From Methyloversatilis discipulorum (lineage in GTDB: Bacteria; Pseudomonadota; Gammaproteobacteria; Burkholderiales; Rhodocyclaceae), in the NCBI RefSeq assembly GCF_018780585.1, contig NZ_JADMJL010000026.1, positions 1 to 40,835 of the forward strand: a stretch of DNA of 40,835 nucleotides, in the 5' to 3' direction. Under the pieces are notes generated by a model. The model was given only the letters and a program-made list of their open reading frames with translations, did no database searches and was not told the origin of the DNA. Below, one piece after another: positions 8,041 through 16,401 of the stretch. Each line of letters begins with the position of its first letter. Positions within the stretch are counted from its first letter, which is position 1. Position numbers and translations under genes: made by a program.

Positions 8041-8148
8041 ATGCCCGAAGACTTCAAGCGTGCAAGGAACCGGAAACTGTCAACCAAGCTTGCCCGATCA
8101 AAGCAGCTTGGGATCGACTACCCGCGGGTCATCGAGGTTCAGCTTTGA
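8041..8148 (+). CDS. Small ORF coupled to phosphatase-like gene
   Basis: 35 aa, beginning MPEDFKRARNRKLSTK, basic and helical. It starts 10 bp after attC 2 and its TGA overlaps the TTG start of the phosphatase-like gene. It may be a short cassette gene, a leader peptide coupling translation, or the remnant of a longer one. It is not recognised, and evidence for expression is only the tight overlap. Confidence 0.4.
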   Translation: MPEDFKRARNRKLSTKLARSKQLGIDYPRVIEVQL

Positions 8149-8513
8149 AACAAGCGCATGAAGCAAGCGTGAAAGCTTCGGTCCGAACAAATGTCCTGTT
8201 TGTTTGCAGCCGAAACCAGTGGCGAAGTCCGACGGCGGAGCAGGTGTGGCGTAAGCATCCATCGCTCTCCGTCAGGTCTGGAGGAACAAGCCCGAATGCG
8301 AGGCACCCCGTCACCGCTGCCGACCTTTCATGGGCTCATGTGGTCTTCGTCATGGAAGAGAAGCACAAGTCCCGGCTAATGACTGAGTACAGGCGAGTTC
8401 TCGAAAACAAGCCGATTCACGTCCTGGATATTCCGGACGAGTACCGGTACATGGATGCCGGGTTGGTCGAGCTGATTGAAAAGTTGGTGGGGGCGATTCT
8501 TGGACTCGAATAG
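8145..8513 (+). CDS. Low-molecular-weight phosphotyrosine phosphatase-like protein
   Basis: 122 aa from a TTG start that overlaps the preceding stop; a GTG at 8169 would give 114 aa. NVLFVCSRNQWRSPTAE holds the P-loop C-x5-R (Cys21, Arg27 from the TTG), and DIPDEYRYMD supplies the general-acid Asp region of LMW-PTP folds. It is shorter than typical arsenate reductases or LMW-PTPs (about 140-155 aa). Short homologues of this type are common in genomic islands and cassettes. Cytosolic phosphatase activity is expected from the motif; the substrate is unknown. It follows the degenerate attC 2, and no attC is seen after it. Confidence 0.8.
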   Translation: MKQAHEASVKASVRTNVLFVCSRNQWRSPTAEQVWRKHPSLSVRSGGTSPNARHPVTAADLSWAHVVFVMEEKHKSRLMTEYRRVLENKPIHVLDIPDEYRYMDAGLVELIEKLVGAILGLE

Positions 8514-8816
8514 CGGACGCTCTGTCCCGGTGTGCCCGCAAACGCCTTTGGGCGGCGGAGTTCAGCAGGCCGCGCCCGAGGCAGCGAGTGCCACGGTCAG
8601 CGAGATTGAAGTTGACTGCACTCCGCGCTTGCGTGGCGTCGGGACGTCCTCCGAATCCGTAAAGAGGGGGCCGGACAGAGCCCATGCAGTCAATGGGGAC
8701 CGAACACGGATTGAACGAGGAAGCATGAAAGCGTGATCACTCGGTTGCTCCTGTTGCGCCTGACCGTCGCGCGGTGAGGCAGCACGGTTTCCGCCCGTCC
8801 CACGTTGAGATCATTC
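8514..8816. other. Intergenic stretch, nothing recognised
   Basis: About 300 bases between the phosphatase-like gene and the zinc-ribbon membrane protein. Short frames exist on both strands, but none shows protein-like composition or a good ribosome binding site. It has no attC core and may be the decayed right edge of the cassette insert. Confidence 0.5.
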
Positions 8817-9134
8817 ATGTCTGCGCGCTGCCCACACTGCAATGCACGACTGTCCTGGCTGAGCCTGAAGCGCGCTTTCCGTTGCCCCTCGTGTGGCTCC
8901 GATTTCGCCGCGACGACGTTCTGGCCCTGGCTTGCGACCATCGGGCTTTGGTCGCTCGCGGATATCCCGCTCCGGATGGCGATGCCGGTGGCCGAGGGCG
9001 CTGCGGCGTCTCTCGGTGTTGCCGTGAGGGCGAGTGCGAGCCTCGGCATCGGCTATGCCATCGCTTGTGTTGTCGTGGGCACTTTCAGCACCGTTTCGAT
9101 GGCGAACACGGCACATGAGCGCACCGAGTCCTGA
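8817..9134 (+). CDS. Zinc-ribbon membrane protein, function unknown
   Basis: 105 aa from the ATG at 8817 (a TTG 12 bases earlier is possible). An N-terminal zinc ribbon, CPHCNARLSWLSLKRAF followed by CPSC, gives two CxxC pairs. Two hydrophobic segments follow (FWPWLATIGLWSLADI and ASLGIGYAIACVVVGTF). A cytosolic zinc ribbon on a two-helix membrane anchor is predicted. The last 20 bases overlap the next gene, so the pair is probably co-translated. The family was not recognised. Confidence 0.6.
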   Translation: MSARCPHCNARLSWLSLKRAFRCPSCGSDFAATTFWPWLATIGLWSLADIPLRMAMPVAEGAAASLGVAVRASASLGIGYAIACVVVGTFSTVSMANTAHERTES

Positions 9135-9531
9135 GCACGGTGCAGACCGTTCGATCGTGTCTGCAACGGGCGTGATGCTCGGCATTGCGCGGTGCGCAGC
9201 GCTGCTTGGCCTTGGTGTGGTTGGCCTGCTGTATCTGAACGACGCCTTCTTCAGCGCCTGGGTCGCAGGCGGACCGCCGGGACCTCACAAGCTGGGCTGG
9301 GAGCGACGTTCCCTCGCTTCGTTCCTCTGGTCGCTCGCCGCCTTTGTGGCGGCGGTCGGCCTGTTCCGGGCGCTGGGTCGCCTTCCGCGCATCGGTACGC
9401 TGGCCTGGCTTCTGCTCGCGGTGGCGGCCGGTCTGGCGCTCGCCCCCTTCGTCGCACGCGAAATCATGATCGATGCCTGTGTCGACAGGGGTGGCCGCTG
9501 GCTGCATGCGGCGCTCGAGTGTGAGCGCTGA
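9115..9531 (+). CDS. Small integral membrane protein, function unknown
   Basis: 138 aa from the ATG that overlaps the previous gene. Three hydrophobic segments are visible: MLGIARCAALLGLGVVGLLY, FLWSLAAFVAAVGLFRALG and LAWLLLAVAAGLALAPFVA. The tail contains two cysteines (IDACVDRGGRWLHAALECE), placed to form a disulfide if exported. The overlap with the zinc-ribbon gene suggests a two-gene unit. Not recognised. Confidence 0.6.
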   Translation: MSAPSPEHGADRSIVSATGVMLGIARCAALLGLGVVGLLYLNDAFFSAWVAGGPPGPHKLGWERRSLASFLWSLAAFVAAVGLFRALGRLPRIGTLAWLLLAVAAGLALAPFVAREIMIDACVDRGGRWLHAALECER

Positions 9532-9594
9532 GCCTGGCGTATGCTTGGCCGGCCACGCTGCGGGCACGCAGCAGCCGTTTGAGAGGAGCATTCC

Positions 9595-9792
9595 ATGGGA
9601 TTTCCTGGCATGAATCACGGGCTGTTCTTCCTGCCCTTTCTGGTGATCTTCGTCATTCCGGCCTGGCGCATCGTCAGCAAGGCCGGGTACAACGGCGCGT
9701 TCTCACTGCTGCTGCTCGTCCCCTTCGTCAACGTGATCGCGTTGTGGGTGTTCGCCTTTGCGGAGTGGCCGGCGCAGGGGCGCCGCGAATAG
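9595..9792 (+). CDS. Small two-helix membrane protein
   Basis: 65 aa with a clear ribosome binding site (GAGAGGAGC, 7 bases before the ATG). Two transmembrane helices are visible, LFFLPFLVIFVIPAWRIV and FSLLLLVPFVNVIALWVFAFAEW. It resembles small conserved membrane proteins whose helices are separated by a SKAGYNG turn. The role is unknown. Confidence 0.65.
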   Translation: MGFPGMNHGLFFLPFLVIFVIPAWRIVSKAGYNGAFSLLLLVPFVNVIALWVFAFAEWPAQGRRE

Positions 9793-9893
9793 TCTGCGAT
9801 GCTGCGCGGGTCGCCTGCGCCGCCGTTTCGTGAAGGGGGCTGTCATGCATGATCCGCCCGACCGCACGGTCCAACTGAATCAGTCTTTTTGAA

Positions 9894-10382
9894 ATGCGGA
9901 TACGTGAAGCGCTTGAATCCGACCTCGATGCGCTGATGGCGGTGTTTGCCGCGGCGGTTCACGATCTTGCGGGCCGTGCCTATACCCGCGAACAGTGTTG
10001 CGCCTGGGCACCGCTGCCGCCCGATCCGGATGCCTGGCGCGCCCGCCTGTCGCGTCTGCATGCCCGGCTCGCGTGCGACGGTGATGAGGTGGCCGGTTTC
10101 ATCGGCTACACGCATCAGGGTCACGTCGATCTGCTGTTCACGGCGCCGCAGCATGCGCGCCGGGGCGTGGCGTCCGCACTCTTCCGCGCGGCGTGCGCGG
10201 ACCTCCGCCGCGCTGGCGCCGAGCGCGTCTTTGCCGAGGCCAGTCTGGCGGCGCGCCCATTCTTCGAGCGCCAGGGGCTGGCGGTCGTTGCCGAGGAGGT
10301 CGTGCTGCGTCAGGGCGAGGCTTTGCGCCGCTTCCGCATGGAGGGCGCACTGCCATCTCCGCATGTTCCGACGGCGCCTTGA
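9894..10382 (+). CDS. GNAT-family N-acetyltransferase
   Basis: 162 aa. The N-terminus [16 protein letters not shown] is a typical GNAT start. Motif A appears as [20 protein letters not shown] (about residues 78-97), containing the acetyl-CoA loop QHARRGVA, and motif B as [13 protein letters not shown]. It resembles the YafP/ElaA-like single-domain acetyltransferases. The acceptor is not predictable. No strong ribosome binding site precedes the ATG. It stands ahead of msrB with a gap of about 145 bp, so co-transcription is possible but unproven. Confidence 0.85.
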   Translation: MRIREALESDLDALMAVFAAAVHDLAGRAYTREQCCAWAPLPPDPDAWRARLSRLHARLACDGDEVAGFIGYTHQGHVDLLFTAPQHARRGVASALFRAACADLRRAGAERVFAEASLAARPFFERQGLAVVAEEVVLRQGEALRRFRMEGALPSPHVPTAP

Positions 10383-10528
10383 AGCGGTCTGTACCGGGTG
10401 CGGCAGAACGGCGTCGGACCCTGAATGCCGGCCCACGATGAGCGGAGCCGTTCGCGCTATCCTCGGCGATGACAAGAAACGCAGAACGCGCCCGCGGGAG
10501 CGCGGTCTACGACGCCACAGGAGGACGC

Positions 10529-10978
10529 ATGAAGACCTATACGAAATCACCCGAGGCGATCGCCCGCCTCACGCCCGAGCAGTACCGCGTTACGCAGCAG
10601 AACGGCACCGAGTATCCGGGCACCGGCGAATACCTGCACAACCACGAACCGGGCATCTACGTCGACATCGTGTCCGGCGAGCCGCTGTTCGCCTCGAGCG
10701 ACAAGTTCGAGTCCGGTTGCGGCTGGCCCAGCTTCACCAAGCCGATCGAGCCGGCGCACGTGACCGAGTTGCGCGATGCTTCGCTCGGCATGATCCGTAC
10801 CGAAGTGCGCTCGGCGCATGGCGACAGCCACCTCGGCCACGTCTTCCCGGACGGCCCGCGCGACCGCGGCGGGCTGCGCTACTGCATCAATTCGGCGTCG
10901 CTACGCTTCGTGCATCGCGACAACATGGTGGCCGAAGGTTATGGCGACTATCTGGATCAGGTGGAGGACGTGCGATGA
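10529..10978 (+). CDS. msrB: Peptide-methionine (R)-S-oxide reductase
   Basis: 149 aa. The ATG follows a strong CAGGAGG site; the longer upstream frame is not needed. [33 protein letters not shown] and [11 protein letters not shown] are the MsrB signatures, with catalytic Cys119 and a second cysteine, Cys64. The zinc-binding CxxC pairs of some MsrB forms are absent. The enzyme reduces the R epimer of methionine sulfoxide using thioredoxin. It overlaps msrA by four bases, so both epimers are repaired from one transcript. Confidence 0.96.
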   Translation: MKTYTKSPEAIARLTPEQYRVTQQNGTEYPGTGEYLHNHEPGIYVDIVSGEPLFASSDKFESGCGWPSFTKPIEPAHVTELRDASLGMIRTEVRSAHGDSHLGHVFPDGPRDRGGLRYCINSASLRFVHRDNMVAEGYGDYLDQVEDVR

Positions 10979-11481
10979 GCACCGAACGCGCTGTGCTTGC
11001 CGGCGGCTGTTTCTGGGGCATGCAGCAGCTGATCCGCCGCATCCCTGGCGTGGTCTCGACGCGCGTCGGTTACAGCGGCGGCGACGTGCCCAACGCGACC
11101 TATCGCAATCATGGCACGCACGCCGAGGCGATCGAGATCCTGTTCGACCCGGCGGTGCTGAGTTACCGCCGGCTGCTGGAGTTCTTCTTCCAGATCCACG
11201 ACCCGAGCACGCCGAACCGCCAGGGCAACGACCGCGGGCCGTCCTACCGCTCGGCCATCTACTGGACCAGCGAAGCGCAGCGCGACGAGGCGCTGAATAC
11301 CATCGCCGACGTCGATGCGTCCGGCATCTGGCCGGGCAAGGTGGTGACCGAGGTCGAACCGGTCGGCGATTTCTGGGAGGCCGAACCGGAGCACCAGGAC
11401 TATCTGGAGCATTTCCCGAACGGCTACACCTGCCACTTCCCGCGACCGAACTGGGTGCTGCCGCGCAAGGCCGATCAGTAA
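10975..11481 (+). CDS. msrA: Peptide-methionine (S)-S-oxide reductase
   Basis: 168 aa. The catalytic motif GGCFWG places the active Cys at residue 12; [25 protein letters not shown] and [12 protein letters not shown] are conserved MsrA segments. The start codon overlaps the msrB stop (ATGA). It reduces S-methionine sulfoxide in free or protein-bound methionine in the cytosol. Its stop lies 14 bp from the convergent protease gene. Confidence 0.96.
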   Translation: MSTERAVLAGGCFWGMQQLIRRIPGVVSTRVGYSGGDVPNATYRNHGTHAEAIEILFDPAVLSYRRLLEFFFQIHDPSTPNRQGNDRGPSYRSAIYWTSEAQRDEALNTIADVDASGIWPGKVVTEVEPVGDFWEAEPEHQDYLEHFPNGYTCHFPRPNWVLPRKADQ

Positions 11482-11495
11482 GCGCTGCGGGCCGG

Positions 11496-12143
11496 TCAGA
11501 CGTCGGTGTTGCAGAAGGGCAATACGTCCCAGAGCATGTGCGCGAACACCGGCGGCCACAGCTGGCCGCTGCGTACGAAGTGCAGCGCGAAGGCCAGGCC
11601 GATGAGGGCGACGGCCAGCATGCCGACCGGACCCTGGTAAAGGTGATACGACGTGCGCAGCAGGAGCGGAAGGCCGATCGCGACTGACAGGCCGAATCCG
11701 CGCAGGCCGCGCGTCAGTACGCCGAGCAGGAACACCTCTTCAAAGGTGCCGTTGACCATGGCGGTCAGCACGATGACAGCCGACGACGGTTGCGACGCGA
11801 ACATCATCTGCTGCACGTGACCCGCGCCTGAGCTTCCGGCAAAGGGCTCGGTGGCGAACACGACCACAAGCCATGCCACGAGGGCCAGCAGAACGCCGGT
11901 GAGGCTGCCGCGCAGGGTCGGTCGGGGCAGCGCCGGCTGCAGATCCTGCTGTTGCCATCGGAGGTAGGTGAACGCGGCGATTGCGGCCGAAACTTCGAAC
12001 ATGCATGTCCAGAGCATGCTCGTGTCGCTGAAGCCCTCCACCGGAAAATCTCTGGCTGCGGATTGCAGCGACAGGGTGATCGGCAGGCCGAAGCAGAGAA
12101 GGGAAACGATCCCTGCCTCCCGCAGAGTGAGTGTGGTGCGCAA
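11496..12143 (-). CDS. CPBP-family intramembrane glutamic endopeptidase
   Basis: 215 aa with several hydrophobic segments. The CPBP (Abi/CAAX-like) motifs are present in the right order: NGTFEEVFLLGVL with the EE pair, YHLYQGPVGML and AHMLWDVLPF with the conserved His and Asp. This family cleaves or processes peptides and prenylated substrates in the membrane and is often linked to bacteriocin immunity; a specific role cannot be assigned. It is transcribed alone, convergent with msrA. Confidence 0.82.
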   Translation of the reverse strand: MRTTLTLREAGIVSLLCFGLPITLSLQSAARDFPVEGFSDTSMLWTCMFEVSAAIAAFTYLRWQQQDLQPALPRPTLRGSLTGVLLALVAWLVVVFATEPFAGSSGAGHVQQMMFASQPSSAVIVLTAMVNGTFEEVFLLGVLTRGLRGFGLSVAIGLPLLLRTSYHLYQGPVGMLAVALIGLAFALHFVRSGQLWPPVFAHMLWDVLPFCNTDV

Positions 12144-12300
12144 AGTGGGATGGTCCGGATCGCGTGTGAAAGGAGCGCCGGATGTCGGTCACGGCGCGCT
12201 GGCGATGCGCATGTTAGCCATATTGCATCGGCTGCGCATCACCCCGGCATGACGCGACCTGGCCGGTTCTTCCTCACCGGCGGAGGTTGCAGGATGTCGA

Positions 12301-13254
12301 TCAGGCGCTGCGGCGGCGCGCGATCGCGCCGAGCACTGCCAGACCGGCGACCATCAGCCCCCAGGTGGCGGGTTCGGGCACCGGCGGTGCAACGGCGGCG
12401 GTCAGCAGGCCGGTATTGCCTTCGAGCGTGTAGCCCTGCGGCAGCAGGATGCTCAGCCGGCCGGTGTTGAAACCATCGACTGCGCCCCAGGACTGGCTGT
12501 AGTCGAACGGCGGGCCGGCTTCGGGATGGATCGGTTCGGGCGTGACCTGGGTGCTGAGGTTGTTCACCAGCACGAAGCTCTGACCCGGGTCCATCGTGAC
12601 GGTGAGCCGGATTTCGCCGATCAGGTCGTCCATGTCGTCGTTGATGACGGTACTCGTGGCGCCGGCGTAGGGCTCATCGACGTAGACGAAACCCGGTTCG
12701 AAATAGGTGACGTTGCCCTTGCTTTCGGTGCGCACGGCCGTGTCGTCCAGCAGGTCGGTGCGGAACACCAGTTGCGACTGGTAGTTCACGTTGGTGAAGG
12801 CCACCGTGCTCGACGGCACGCCCAGCGTCAGCGTGCCGACAAGCTGGTGGAACACGTTGCCGCTGTAGGTGTGGAAGCTGCCGTCGAAGGTGAATACGAA
12901 GGTGACGTCCACCGGGCCGCTGCCCGGGCTGCCGACGAGCACGCCGCTGCTCGTGTTCTGGGCGAAAGCCGAGCCGATGAGCAGGTCGGGTACGCCGCCG
13001 ACGCCGCGGCTGTCGATTTCGCTGAACACACGCACCGTGCCGGTCGCATCGTCGCCCTGCGCCTTGCCGACGAAGGTGACGCCACCCGCCGACACGTAAG
13101 GCGTTTCATCGAGGTTCACCGACTGCAGACCGCCACCGCTGACAATCTGGCTTTCCGATGGCGTCACCCATTGCACCTGGGTCAGTGCATGGGCCTGGAA
13201 CGACAGCGCGGCGAACAGGGTGAGCACGGGAAGACGGGCAAGGGCGCGCGGCAT
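12301..13254 (-). CDS. PEP-CTERM sorting-domain exported protein
   Basis: 317 aa from the ATG preceded by an ideal AGGAGG; a longer frame starting 75 bases upstream is disfavoured because it would precede the signal peptide. Signal peptide: MPRALARLPVLTLFAALSF with cleavage after AHA. The body is Ser/Thr/Val-rich without cysteine. The C-terminus has VPEPATWG, a hydrophobic stretch (LMVAGLAVLGAIA) and RRRSA, the exosortase recognition signal. A sigma-54-like site lies about 40 bp upstream, as for the other PEP-CTERM gene in this window. It is probably an extracellular or matrix-associated protein; no enzymatic domain was recognised. Confidence 0.9.
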   Translation of the reverse strand: MPRALARLPVLTLFAALSFQAHALTQVQWVTPSESQIVSGGGLQSVNLDETPYVSAGGVTFVGKAQGDDATGTVRVFSEIDSRGVGGVPDLLIGSAFAQNTSSGVLVGSPGSGPVDVTFVFTFDGSFHTYSGNVFHQLVGTLTLGVPSSTVAFTNVNYQSQLVFRTDLLDDTAVRTESKGNVTYFEPGFVYVDEPYAGATSTVINDDMDDLIGEIRLTVTMDPGQSFVLVNNLSTQVTPEPIHPEAGPPFDYSQSWGAVDGFNTGRLSILLPQGYTLEGNTGLLTAAVAPPVPEPATWGLMVAGLAVLGAIARRRSA

Positions 13255-13295
13255 GGTGACCTCCTGGGGCGGTTGAGGGATGAGTCCCGCCCCGC

Positions 13296-13311
13296 AGCAA
13301 GATGCGCACCA
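13296..13311 (-). promoter_or_regulatory. Sigma-54-like promoter of second PEP-CTERM gene
   Basis: On the minus strand, TGGTGCGCATCTTGCT keeps the invariant GG and GC at the correct spacing (TGGTGC-N5-TTGCT), with two changes from TGGCAC. Just upstream lies an inverted pair, GTTCGCA (13322-13328 on the plus strand) and TGCGAAC (13348-13354), a possible activator site. Confidence 0.6.
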
Positions 13312-13429
13312 GCCGAGAACTGTTCGCATTCAAATCAATCATTTGCGTGCGAACGGAAGTGTACGGCCGGAGTGCTGTATGGCGTGTCGACACCCTCAAA
13401 TAGGGGGGGGGCGCGGCGCACGATGACAG

Positions 13430-13617
13430 TGTGGGAGCGGTCTTCTGACCGCGACGGGGCCTCAGATCACCGGCTGCCGTGACTCTTCGAGGCGTGATGT
13501 CGGCGTGGATCGGAGATGGCGGCATGTCCAAGCCGCATCGCGGCCAAGGCCGCTCCCACAAAAGCACGCCCGATTCGCTGCAACGGGTTTTGTGGGAGCG
13601 AGCTTGCTCGCGATTCT
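13430..13617. repeat. REP-type repeats between PEP-CTERM and dmmC genes
   Basis: A doublet runs from GTGTGGGAGCGGTCTTCTGA (13430) to GCATCGCGGCCAAGGCCGCT with CCCACA (ending near 13560). A second single element, TGTGGGAGCGAGCTTGCTCG, starts near 13591. These are the same REP family as at the window start; the second type is also widespread in Pseudomonas. The remainder of 13255-13724 holds a run of nine G residues (near 13405) and no gene. Confidence 0.85.
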
Positions 13618-13724
13618 GCGGGGCGACGCGCTGCTGCACGCATTCAGGCGACGCCGTGGCCCGTCAACGAAAACGGCGGACACGGGCACCCCCCATGTCC
13701 GCCGCGAGCGCGCTGCGGCGCTGC

Positions 13725-14768
13725 TTACTCGGGTTGCGTGCCGGCCGGCAGCACTTCGCCGTCGTCGAACTTCGACAGCCATTCCAGCGTGGTCGGCTTG
13801 TAGCGCACCAGACCCTTGTACTCGGCCAGCTCGTTCGGCAGCGTGCTCAGCACACGGTGCAGACGCTTGGCCCAGCGCGGGTAGGTGGCCAGTTCGTTCA
13901 TGCTGGCCAGATAGCCGCGGATCGAGAACAGCATGCCATTGCTGCGTGGCAGGCGGAACAGGGCCTGCAGTTCGACGCGCAGGTGCACCTTGTCGCCGAC
14001 GTTGTCCGGCGTGACGCTGGCGCGGTCCGGGCCCCACTCGGGGTAGGTTTCCGGCGAGGTGTCGAGACGCGGGTTGATGGTCATGGTCCAGTTCAGGCGG
14101 CGCACCGGTCGGCCCTGCTGCAGCATCAGCAGGTACTTCAGCGCGCGCTCGAACACGCCCAGCTCATGCGCCAGCGGCACCGGACCGTGCCATTCCATGA
14201 AGCTCATGCCGGCGTCGAACATCAGCGACCAGTCGGCCTGCGAGGTGATCATGCCGGCGTCGGCGAACAGGTCGTTGTCGCGCTGGTCCATGATGACGAA
14301 GTCACCCTGGCACTGCCGCGTGATGTACTCGAAGGGCGGGCAGGGGAGGGTGGCGGCGTCGCCGAAGGTGAAGGTCTGCTCGATGCCCAGCGGTCTGTTG
14401 ATCCAGCTCCAGCGCGCGCCGTCCTTGGCCAGCGTGAACATGTCCGGATAGTCGCGCGACAGCGATTCCATGATCAGTTCCAGCGTGTCCCACTCGGCGT
14501 CCATCATGTGCGGCAGCGACACGCAGCGGCCCGGGTCGCGCTCCAGCGTGATGGCGCGGTCGCGCATTTCTGCGATGTAGTGCTCATCGATGTCGAAGGC
14601 GTTCTCGAACACCGAACCTGCAGGCCCCTTGGTGTGCGGCTCCATGTTGACCGAGTACATGTACTGGTCCTGATGGAAGGGGAAGGGGAAGCGGCGGATG
14701 GCCGCCGGCGAGTTGCGGTAGGTGTAGTCGCCGCGGAAGGTTTCGTCCGGCTTGAATGCGATGCTCAT
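13725..14768 (-). CDS. dmmC: Dimethylamine monooxygenase heme subunit (HODM alpha/DUF3445)
   Basis: 347 aa. It belongs to the DUF3445 / heme-dependent oxidative N-demethylase alpha-subunit family, recognised from RRFPFPFHQDQYMYSVNME near the N-terminus, the ERDPGRCVSLPHMMDAEWDT region, and RQCQGDFVIMDQRDNDLFAD. The family catalyses O2-dependent N-demethylation of secondary amines, here probably dimethylamine to methylamine plus formaldehyde. It is the last gene of a D-A-B-C ordered operon, 10 bp after the reductase subunit. That order matches the described dmmDABC dimethylamine monooxygenase clusters, which is why the symbol is used. REP elements follow its stop. The heme ligand was not assigned by eye. 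Confidence 0.88.
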   Translation of the reverse strand: MSIAFKPDETFRGDYTYRNSPAAIRRFPFPFHQDQYMYSVNMEPHTKGPAGSVFENAFDIDEHYIAEMRDRAITLERDPGRCVSLPHMMDAEWDTLELIMESLSRDYPDMFTLAKDGARWSWINRPLGIEQTFTFGDAATLPCPPFEYITRQCQGDFVIMDQRDNDLFADAGMITSQADWSLMFDAGMSFMEWHGPVPLAHELGVFERALKYLLMLQQGRPVRRLNWTMTINPRLDTSPETYPEWGPDRASVTPDNVGDKVHLRVELQALFRLPRSNGMLFSIRGYLASMNELATYPRWAKRLHRVLSTLPNELAEYKGLVRYKPTTLEWLSKFDDGEVLPAGTQPE

Positions 14769-14778
14769 GTCGTCTTCC

Positions 14779-15738
14779 TCACAGGTTCAGGGTCAGGCAA
14801 CCGCCCTTCAGGCGCGACACGCAGGGCATGATCTTCTTGCCCGACGCGCGCTCGTCGGCGCTCAGATACAGGTCGTGATGGATCAGCTCGCCTTCGGCGC
14901 CGAGCACTTCCAGTTCGCACTGGCCGCAGGCGCCGCCGCGACAGAGGTAGGGCGCGTCGACGCCCTGCTGCTCGATCGCTTCCAGCAGCGACAGGTCGCT
15001 CGGCACGGTGAAGGCCTTGCCGCTCAGTGCCAGCTTCACGTCGAACGGCTCACCGCCGGTCGGCGCGAGGAACTGTTCGCTGTGCAGATGGCTTTCCGGC
15101 CAGCCCAGCGACTTGCCGGCGTTCATGCTGGCGGCCACCATGCCGGCCGGACCGCAGATGTAGAAGTGGGTGCCCAGCGGACGGCCGGCCAGCAGCGAGC
15201 CGAATTCGATCTGTTCGCGGCGCGACTGCACGTAGTGATGCACGCGGCCCGGCGCCAGCGCCTCCAGCTCGTCGGAGAACACGCCGTATTCGGGGCCGCG
15301 GTAGGCGTAATGCACTTCGAAGTCGGCACCGAGGCGGGCCAGTTCGCGCGCCTGCGACAGGATGGGCGTGATGCCGATGCCGCCGGCGACCAGGATGTGG
15401 CGGCGGCCGGTGCGGATCAGCGGGAACAGGTTCACCGGCGCCGAAATGTCGATGCGCATGCCTTCGCGCGCCTGCTCGTGCAGCCAGCGCGAACCGCCGC
15501 GCGACTCTTCCTGCTTGCGCACCGCCACGCGCCAGGTGTCGCGCACGGTCGGGTCGCCCAGCAGCGAGTACGGATTGCGGTGCGGACGCTCACCAAGCGG
15601 CAGCGACAGCACGATGTGGCTGCCGCCGGAATAGACCGGAAAATCTTCGCCGTCGGTGCGCGACAGGCTGAACTCGCGGATGCCCGGCGCCAGTTCGCGG
15701 ATGCGGCGGATTTCTACGTTGAGGGATGCACTGCTCAT
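14779..15738 (-). CDS. dmmB: Dimethylamine monooxygenase reductase, flavin and [2Fe-2S]
   Basis: 319 aa, with a phthalate/vanillate-oxygenase-reductase layout. The flavin domain carries RNPYSLLGDP, the NAD(P)H domain carries HILVAGGIGITPILSQ, and the C-terminal plant-type ferredoxin has CRGGACGQC plus a distal Cys (Cys266, 271, 274 and 306). It would pass electrons from NAD(P)H to the heme subunit. The start was chosen at the ATG that overlaps the dmmA stop by four bases; the much longer open frame upstream is a shadow of dmmA. It is co-transcribed with the other dmm genes. Confidence 0.92.
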   Translation of the reverse strand: MSSASLNVEIRRIRELAPGIREFSLSRTDGEDFPVYSGGSHIVLSLPLGERPHRNPYSLLGDPTVRDTWRVAVRKQEESRGGSRWLHEQAREGMRIDISAPVNLFPLIRTGRRHILVAGGIGITPILSQARELARLGADFEVHYAYRGPEYGVFSDELEALAPGRVHHYVQSRREQIEFGSLLAGRPLGTHFYICGPAGMVAASMNAGKSLGWPESHLHSEQFLAPTGGEPFDVKLALSGKAFTVPSDLSLLEAIEQQGVDAPYLCRGGACGQCELEVLGAEGELIHHDLYLSADERASGKKIMPCVSRLKGGCLTLNL

Positions 15739-16331
15739 GGGTAGACCACCTCCGCAGCGGGGACCTCGCCCGGCACTTCGGCGTCGATCTGGAAGCCCAT
15801 GTAGGCACCCAGCCGGCGCGAGAAGTGGTCGCGCACGAACAGCGATCGTCCGCAGCCGCTGCATGAAACGATGTTGGTGTGCACGCCGCGCGTGATGGTG
15901 CGGCAATGCACGCAGAACACCGGGCGTGCCTTGCTGCCCAGTTGTGCGTAGCGAACTTCGTCGCGTCCGACGCCGAAGCCGTCGGCCACGCGCGACGCCT
16001 GCCACACCGCGTCTTCGGGGCCAGCGAGATAGATGCGCGTGCCCATCTGCGCGACGTAGAGCGCGTCGCGCAGCACTTCCAGCGCCTCGGCCAGCGAGTG
16101 CGTCTCGAGGTAGAGCGCACTGTCGGGCAGGCCCTGCGACCAGCAGCTGCGCGCTTCCGCGGACGCGCTGCCCAGATGGATCAGCGTGATGGTGCCGGCG
16201 GGCGGGTTGGAGAGCAGGCGCTGCGCCAGAGCGGCGTCCTCGGCGGCAACGAACAGGATGTGATGCGTACCGGCGCGATCCCATTCGAGCTCTGCGTAAA
16301 CCGGCTGGCTTTTGATGGCTGGGGTGCTCAT
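15735..16331 (-). CDS. dmmA: Dimethylamine monooxygenase subunit DmmA-like
   Basis: 198 aa. The N-terminal two thirds is an alpha/beta domain with no obvious cofactor motif. The C-terminal zinc ribbon, CVHCRTITRGVHTNIVSCSGC, is followed by SLFVRDHFSRRLGAYMGF, the pattern of the DmmA-like C-terminal domain. The role of this subunit is not settled. The gene overlaps dmmB by four bases and follows dmmD after 70 bp that contain a GC-rich hairpin. The start is the ATG of MSTPAIKSQ; further upstream the frame looks non-coding. Confidence 0.86.
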   Translation of the reverse strand: MSTPAIKSQPVYAELEWDRAGTHHILFVAAEDAALAQRLLSNPPAGTITLIHLGSASAEARSCWSQGLPDSALYLETHSLAEALEVLRDALYVAQMGTRIYLAGPEDAVWQASRVADGFGVGRDEVRYAQLGSKARPVFCVHCRTITRGVHTNIVSCSGCGRSLFVRDHFSRRLGAYMGFQIDAEVPGEVPAAEVVYP

Positions 16332-16360
16332 GCGGCGTCTCGATGCGAGTTGCAGACATG

Positions 16361-16380
16361 CCGCGCGCCGGAGCGCGCGG
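16361..16380. other. GC-rich hairpin between dmmD and dmmA
   Basis: CCGCGCGC and GCGCGCGG form a perfect 8-bp stem with a 4-base loop in the only sizeable gap of the dmm operon. There is no T-run, so an mRNA processing or stabilising element is more likely than a terminator. Confidence 0.55.
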
Positions 16381-16401
16381 CGGGTCGGATTCGATGCGCG
16401 A

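Noticed and set aside
14779-16359. 526-codon open frame as one fused dmm protein
   Set aside because: The upstream half is a frame shadow of dmmA; the true reductase begins at the ATG overlapping the dmmA stop.
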